Source: Methylotenera sp. (lineage in GTDB: Bacteria; Pseudomonadota; Gammaproteobacteria; Burkholderiales; Methylophilaceae). Taken from it: a stretch of 64,000 nt of DNA. The position numbers and the translations under genes are program-made. The stretch is taken from positions 1 through 64,000 of the forward strand of contig JACMNB010000059.1 of assembly GCA_014378845.1 (NCBI GenBank), in the 5' to 3' direction. The notes beneath the pieces were generated by a model. The model did not search any database. It saw only the letters and a program-made list of their open reading frames with translations, and was not told the DNA's origin. Positions 61,496 to 64,000 of this stretch are shown piece by piece (position 1 is the stretch's first letter; each line of letters starts with the position of its first letter).

Positions 61496-62470
61496 TTAAA
61501 CAATGTTATGTGCTTGAGTATCGGCGTGGTAGCTACTTCTTACCATGGGGCCGCTAGCGGCGTTATTAAAGCCCATCGCATCGGCGCTGAGCTTTAATGT
61601 CTCAAAAGTTGCAGGGCTCACGTAGCGCATCACCGGTAAATGATGCACGCTGGGCTGTAAGTATTGCCCGAGTGTGAGCATGCTAACCTTGTGCGCGCGC
61701 AAGTCTTGCATCACAGTTAAAATTTCTTCATCTGTCTCGCCTAATCCCAGCATTAAACCCGATTTAGTGGGGATATTTGGGTACATTTCGTTGAATAGCT
61801 TGAGTAAAGTAAGCGAGTTTTGATAATCAGAACCAGGCCGCGCTTGCTTGTATAAACGCGGCACAGTTTCTAGATTATGGTTCATCACATCGGGCGGCGC
61901 ATTTTTTAAAATATGTAACGCCACTTCTAAACGACCGCGAAAATCGGGCACTAAAATTTCAATTTTAATGTTGGGCGAAGCTTGCCTAACCGCATGAATA
62001 CAATCAACAAAATGCTGCGCGCCGCCGTCTTTTAAGTCATCGCGGTCTACACTGGTAATCACCACGTATTTAAGCTGCATTTGCGCGATGGTGCGCGCTA
62101 AATTGGCGGGTTCTTGTGCATCCGGTGGCAATGGTTTGCCGTGTGCCACGTCGCAAAAAGGGCAGCGCCGCGTACAAATATCGCCCAAAATCATAAACGT
62201 CGCCGTGCCGCCGCTAAAGCATTCGCCAATATTGGGGCAGCTAGCTTCTTCACACACGGTGTGCAGATTGTTTTCACGCAATACGCGCTTAATTTCTTGA
62301 AAGCGCGCGCTGTCAGGCACTTTCATGCGAATCCAATCAGGTTTACGCAGCATGGGCTGCGCAACTATTTTGATGGGAATGCGCGCAGTTTTTTCAGCGT
62401 CAATTTGCTTAACACCAATTTTGCTATCAGCACCTAGAATTTTTTTAGCAATTTGCCCAGTTTCGTTCAT
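61496..62470 (-). CDS. lipA: Lipoyl synthase
   Basis: A 324-aa radical-SAM enzyme that inserts two sulfurs into octanoyl groups to make lipoyl cofactors. The radical-SAM cluster motif is CTRRCPFC, and the auxiliary cluster motif [12 protein letters not shown] is intact. It lies 19 bp after lipB, forming the classic lipBA operon. Confidence 0.96.
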   Translation of the reverse strand: MNETGQIAKKILGADSKIGVKQIDAEKTARIPIKIVAQPMLRKPDWIRMKVPDSARFQEIKRVLRENNLHTVCEEASCPNIGECFSGGTATFMILGDICTRRCPFCDVAHGKPLPPDAQEPANLARTIAQMQLKYVVITSVDRDDLKDGGAQHFVDCIHAVRQASPNIKIEILVPDFRGRLEVALHILKNAPPDVMNHNLETVPRLYKQARPGSDYQNSLTLLKLFNEMYPNIPTKSGLMLGLGETDEEILTVMQDLRAHKVSMLTLGQYLQPSVHHLPVMRYVSPATFETLKLSADAMGFNNAASGPMVRSSYHADTQAHNIV

Positions 62471-62489
62471 GCATGTCCAGTGTCATTAA

Positions 62490-63110
62490 TTATTTAAAAT
62501 TTACTTTTAAATAATTCATTAATAAATCACCTATTTGTTGCGGCGTTTTGTCAATGCCACAATCTTTTGTTTGCGTGATTTTAAGTCCCACATACCCGCA
62601 TGGATCAATTTCTGTGAACGGCGTTAAATCCATGTCTACATTCAGACTTAAACCATGATAACAGCAATTGTTTTTTAGGCGCAAACCAAGGGAAGCGATT
62701 TTTGCACCGTTGACATACACACCAGGCGCGTCACTTTTGGCAATAGATTGCACGCCAAATTGTGCCAATAAATCCACAATGCTAGATTCAATTTTACTGA
62801 CTAATTGGCGCACACTTAAGTTGCGCCTTTTTAAATCGATCAACAAGTAAATCACCACTTGACCGATGCCGTGATAAGTAATTTTGCCGCCGCGGTCTAC
62901 CAAAACTACAGGGATATTAGGTTGGGAATTAACTCGGCTTGGCAATCGCACATTTTTGCGATTTAAGCCTAAAGTATAAACGCTGTTATGCTCTGTCAGC
63001 CATATTTCATCTGCGGTCTCAGCAGTGCGCGTTGCAGTAAATGCTTGCATGGCGGCGAGTGTCGTTTGGTAATCGGTGCGCCCTAAATCACGACAAATCA
63101 TGTTTTGCAT
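62490..63110 (-). CDS. lipB: Octanoyltransferase
   Basis: A 206-aa LipB. The catalytic Lys is in [14 protein letters not shown] and the Cys in [32 protein letters not shown] is the family motif. It transfers octanoyl from ACP to lipoyl domains for LipA. A second ATG at codon 4 is a possible start. It lies 6 bp after a DUF493 gene. Confidence 0.95.
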   Translation of the reverse strand: MQNMICRDLGRTDYQTTLAAMQAFTATRTAETADEIWLTEHNSVYTLGLNRKNVRLPSRVNSQPNIPVVLVDRGGKITYHGIGQVVIYLLIDLKRRNLSVRQLVSKIESSIVDLLAQFGVQSIAKSDAPGVYVNGAKIASLGLRLKNNCCYHGLSLNVDMDLTPFTEIDPCGYVGLKITQTKDCGIDKTPQQIGDLLMNYLKVNFK

Positions 63111-63116
63111 GCACCA

Positions 63117-63398
63117 TTAAAGTGCAAATTTAACCATTGGGTGAGCCGTTAAAGCGCGGTAAATATCATCTAATTGCGGCTTAGCTGTGACATGCACGGT
63201 GCAAGTAAGGCTGATATATTTGCCACCAGTACTCCCGCGCATTTCAATCTTAGTGGCATCAAAACTAGGCAATTTTTTTTGAATGGTTTTAATGATTTCA
63301 GATGCAAAATCTTCATGCGTTTCGCCCATGACTTTAATCGGAAAATCGCAAGGAAATTCGATTAAAGTTTCAGTAATATCATCATTATGTTCGGCCAT
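63117..63398 (-). CDS. DUF493/YbeD family protein
   Basis: A 93-aa YbeD-type protein with an ACT-like alpha/beta fold: LIEFPCDFPIKVMGETHEDFASEI and YRALTAHPMVKFAL. The family lies between dacA and lipB in many proteobacteria, exactly as here. A regulatory role is suspected but not known. Confidence 0.92.
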   Translation of the reverse strand: MAEHNDDITETLIEFPCDFPIKVMGETHEDFASEIIKTIQKKLPSFDATKIEMRGSTGGKYISLTCTVHVTAKPQLDDIYRALTAHPMVKFAL

Positions 63399-63430
63399 TA
63401 TTTTAAATATCGCTATTAATTATGTTTTAT

Positions 63431-64000
63431 CTATTGAATCATTAAGCGAATACTATCGGCGATTCTGCCAAAAAAGCCCGCTTCATCCACATTTTTAGCG
63501 GCAACCAAGGCTTGCTCGTTAATGGTTTTACCATCTAAAACAAACGTTATTTTGCCAATGGTTTGGCCAGCTTTAATCGGCGCAATTAATGGTTGTTGGC
63601 TGGTCATGCTGGCTTTTACACGGGCGTAGTCGCCCTTTGGAAGCGAAAGATAATAGTCTTTATTAATCGTGGCTGCCACGGTTTTATCTTGGCCTTTATA
63701 AACGCGCAGCGTATTAATGGTTTGCGCTTGCTTGTAAACTAAGGTGGATTCAAAAAACTGAAAGCCGTAGTTAAGCAATTTCTGGCTTTCGGTTGCACGC
63801 ATGGTCTCGTTTGCGGCGCCCAACACCACAGAAACTAAACGCGTTTCGCCATGTTTTGCAGAGGCAATCAAGCAATAGCCTGCATTATCGGTGTGGCCAG
63901 TTTTCATCCCGTCTACGTTGGCATCTAGCCACAATAAGCGGTTGCGATTAGGCTGGGTAATTTTGTTGTAGGTATATTCTTTAACCGAATATAAGCGTTT
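63431..64000 (-). CDS. dacC: D-Ala-D-Ala carboxypeptidase (PBP5/6 type), C-terminal part
   Basis: The last 189 codons of a serine-type D,D-carboxypeptidase; the gene continues beyond the right edge. The KTG box is in DGMKTGHTDNAGYC. A PBP5_C domain follows (TVAATINKDYYLSLPKGDYARVKASM). The end AGFFGRIADSIRLMIQ is an amphipathic helix that anchors these proteins to the inner membrane. It trims pentapeptides of peptidoglycan. Upstream of the DUF493 gene and lipBA, the standard neighbourhood. The dacA/dacC name cannot be settled here. Confidence 0.93.
   Translation of the reverse strand, partial: KRLYSVKEYTYNKITQPNRNRLLWLDANVDGMKTGHTDNAGYCLIASAKHGETRLVSVVLGAANETMRATESQKLLNYGFQFFESTLVYKQAQTINTLRVYKGQDKTVAATINKDYYLSLPKGDYARVKASMTSQQPLIAPIKAGQTIGKITFVLDGKTINEQALVAAKNVDEAGFFGRIADSIRLMIQ

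Overview
The window looks like a chromosomal segment of a betaproteobacterium, most likely a methylotroph of the Methylophilaceae (Methylotenera/Methylophilus type). The reasons are a PqqA peptide gene (PQQ is the cofactor of methanol dehydrogenases), a 6-phosphogluconate dehydrogenase, PurU, a proteobacterial GshA/GshB pair, a GlnK-AmtB pair behind a textbook sigma-54 promoter, and moderately AT-rich DNA with short intergenic gaps. This assignment is inference from gene content; no 16S rRNA gene is present. I saw no rRNA, tRNA, CRISPR array, integrase or transposase.

Layout. 1-2.4 kb: comM/ubiK and the nitrogen module glnK-amtB. 2.5-11.5 kb: a one-strand run of an ArsR-type regulator, bifunctional Aas (acyltransferase plus acyl-ACP synthetase), a Tat-signal amidohydrolase, an LplT-like transporter, a fatty-acid/sterol hydroxylase, a ketosynthase III fused to a haem-oxygenase-like diiron oxidase domain (now split by a one-base frameshift), an unrecognised 303-aa protein, and a stand-alone pqqA. 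Apart from pqqA this reads like an uncharacterised lipid-tailoring locus and is the best candidate for a new system. 11.6-23.6 kb: housekeeping and repair genes (mltA, apaG, thiSG, gnd, tsaC, alkB, an AlkA-type glycosylase) and a tandem pair of secreted trypsin-like proteases with TPR-like tails. 23.9-28 kb: a decaying patch with a cytochrome b gene interrupted by one stop codon, its molybdopterin partner, and a beheaded sigma-54 activator. 28-34.5 kb: a 1014-aa coiled-coil/AsmA protein and a two-component system next to two small secreted Ala/Lys-rich proteins.

34.6-48.8 kb: metH, a stand-alone RhuM-family gene with its own DNA-binding head and an internal 37-bp palindrome, mpl carrying an in-frame palindromic repeat insertion, a TonB-like protein, and then nadA, nudB, ispH, purU, lysA and lptM, interspersed with REP-like hairpins. 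48.9-56.9 kb: a complete type IV pilus minor-pilin/adhesin cluster (pilE-like, fimT, pilV, pilW, pilX, pilY1) followed by another TonB-like protein. 56.9-64 kb, all on the minus strand: Gx transporter/NusG-II protein/apbE, gshB and gshA, lipA and lipB, a DUF493 protein and the C-terminal part of a D-Ala-D-Ala carboxypeptidase.

A theme across the window is small-repeat activity. REP-like hairpins supply the stop codons of three genes, one palindromic element sits in frame inside mpl, and short tandem repeats begin at or span the stop codons of purU and the arsR-like gene. A second theme is gene decay: three genes are interrupted or truncated. The frameshift and the nonsense codon are each one-base changes and could be sequencing errors; the truncated sigma-54 activator cannot be explained that way.
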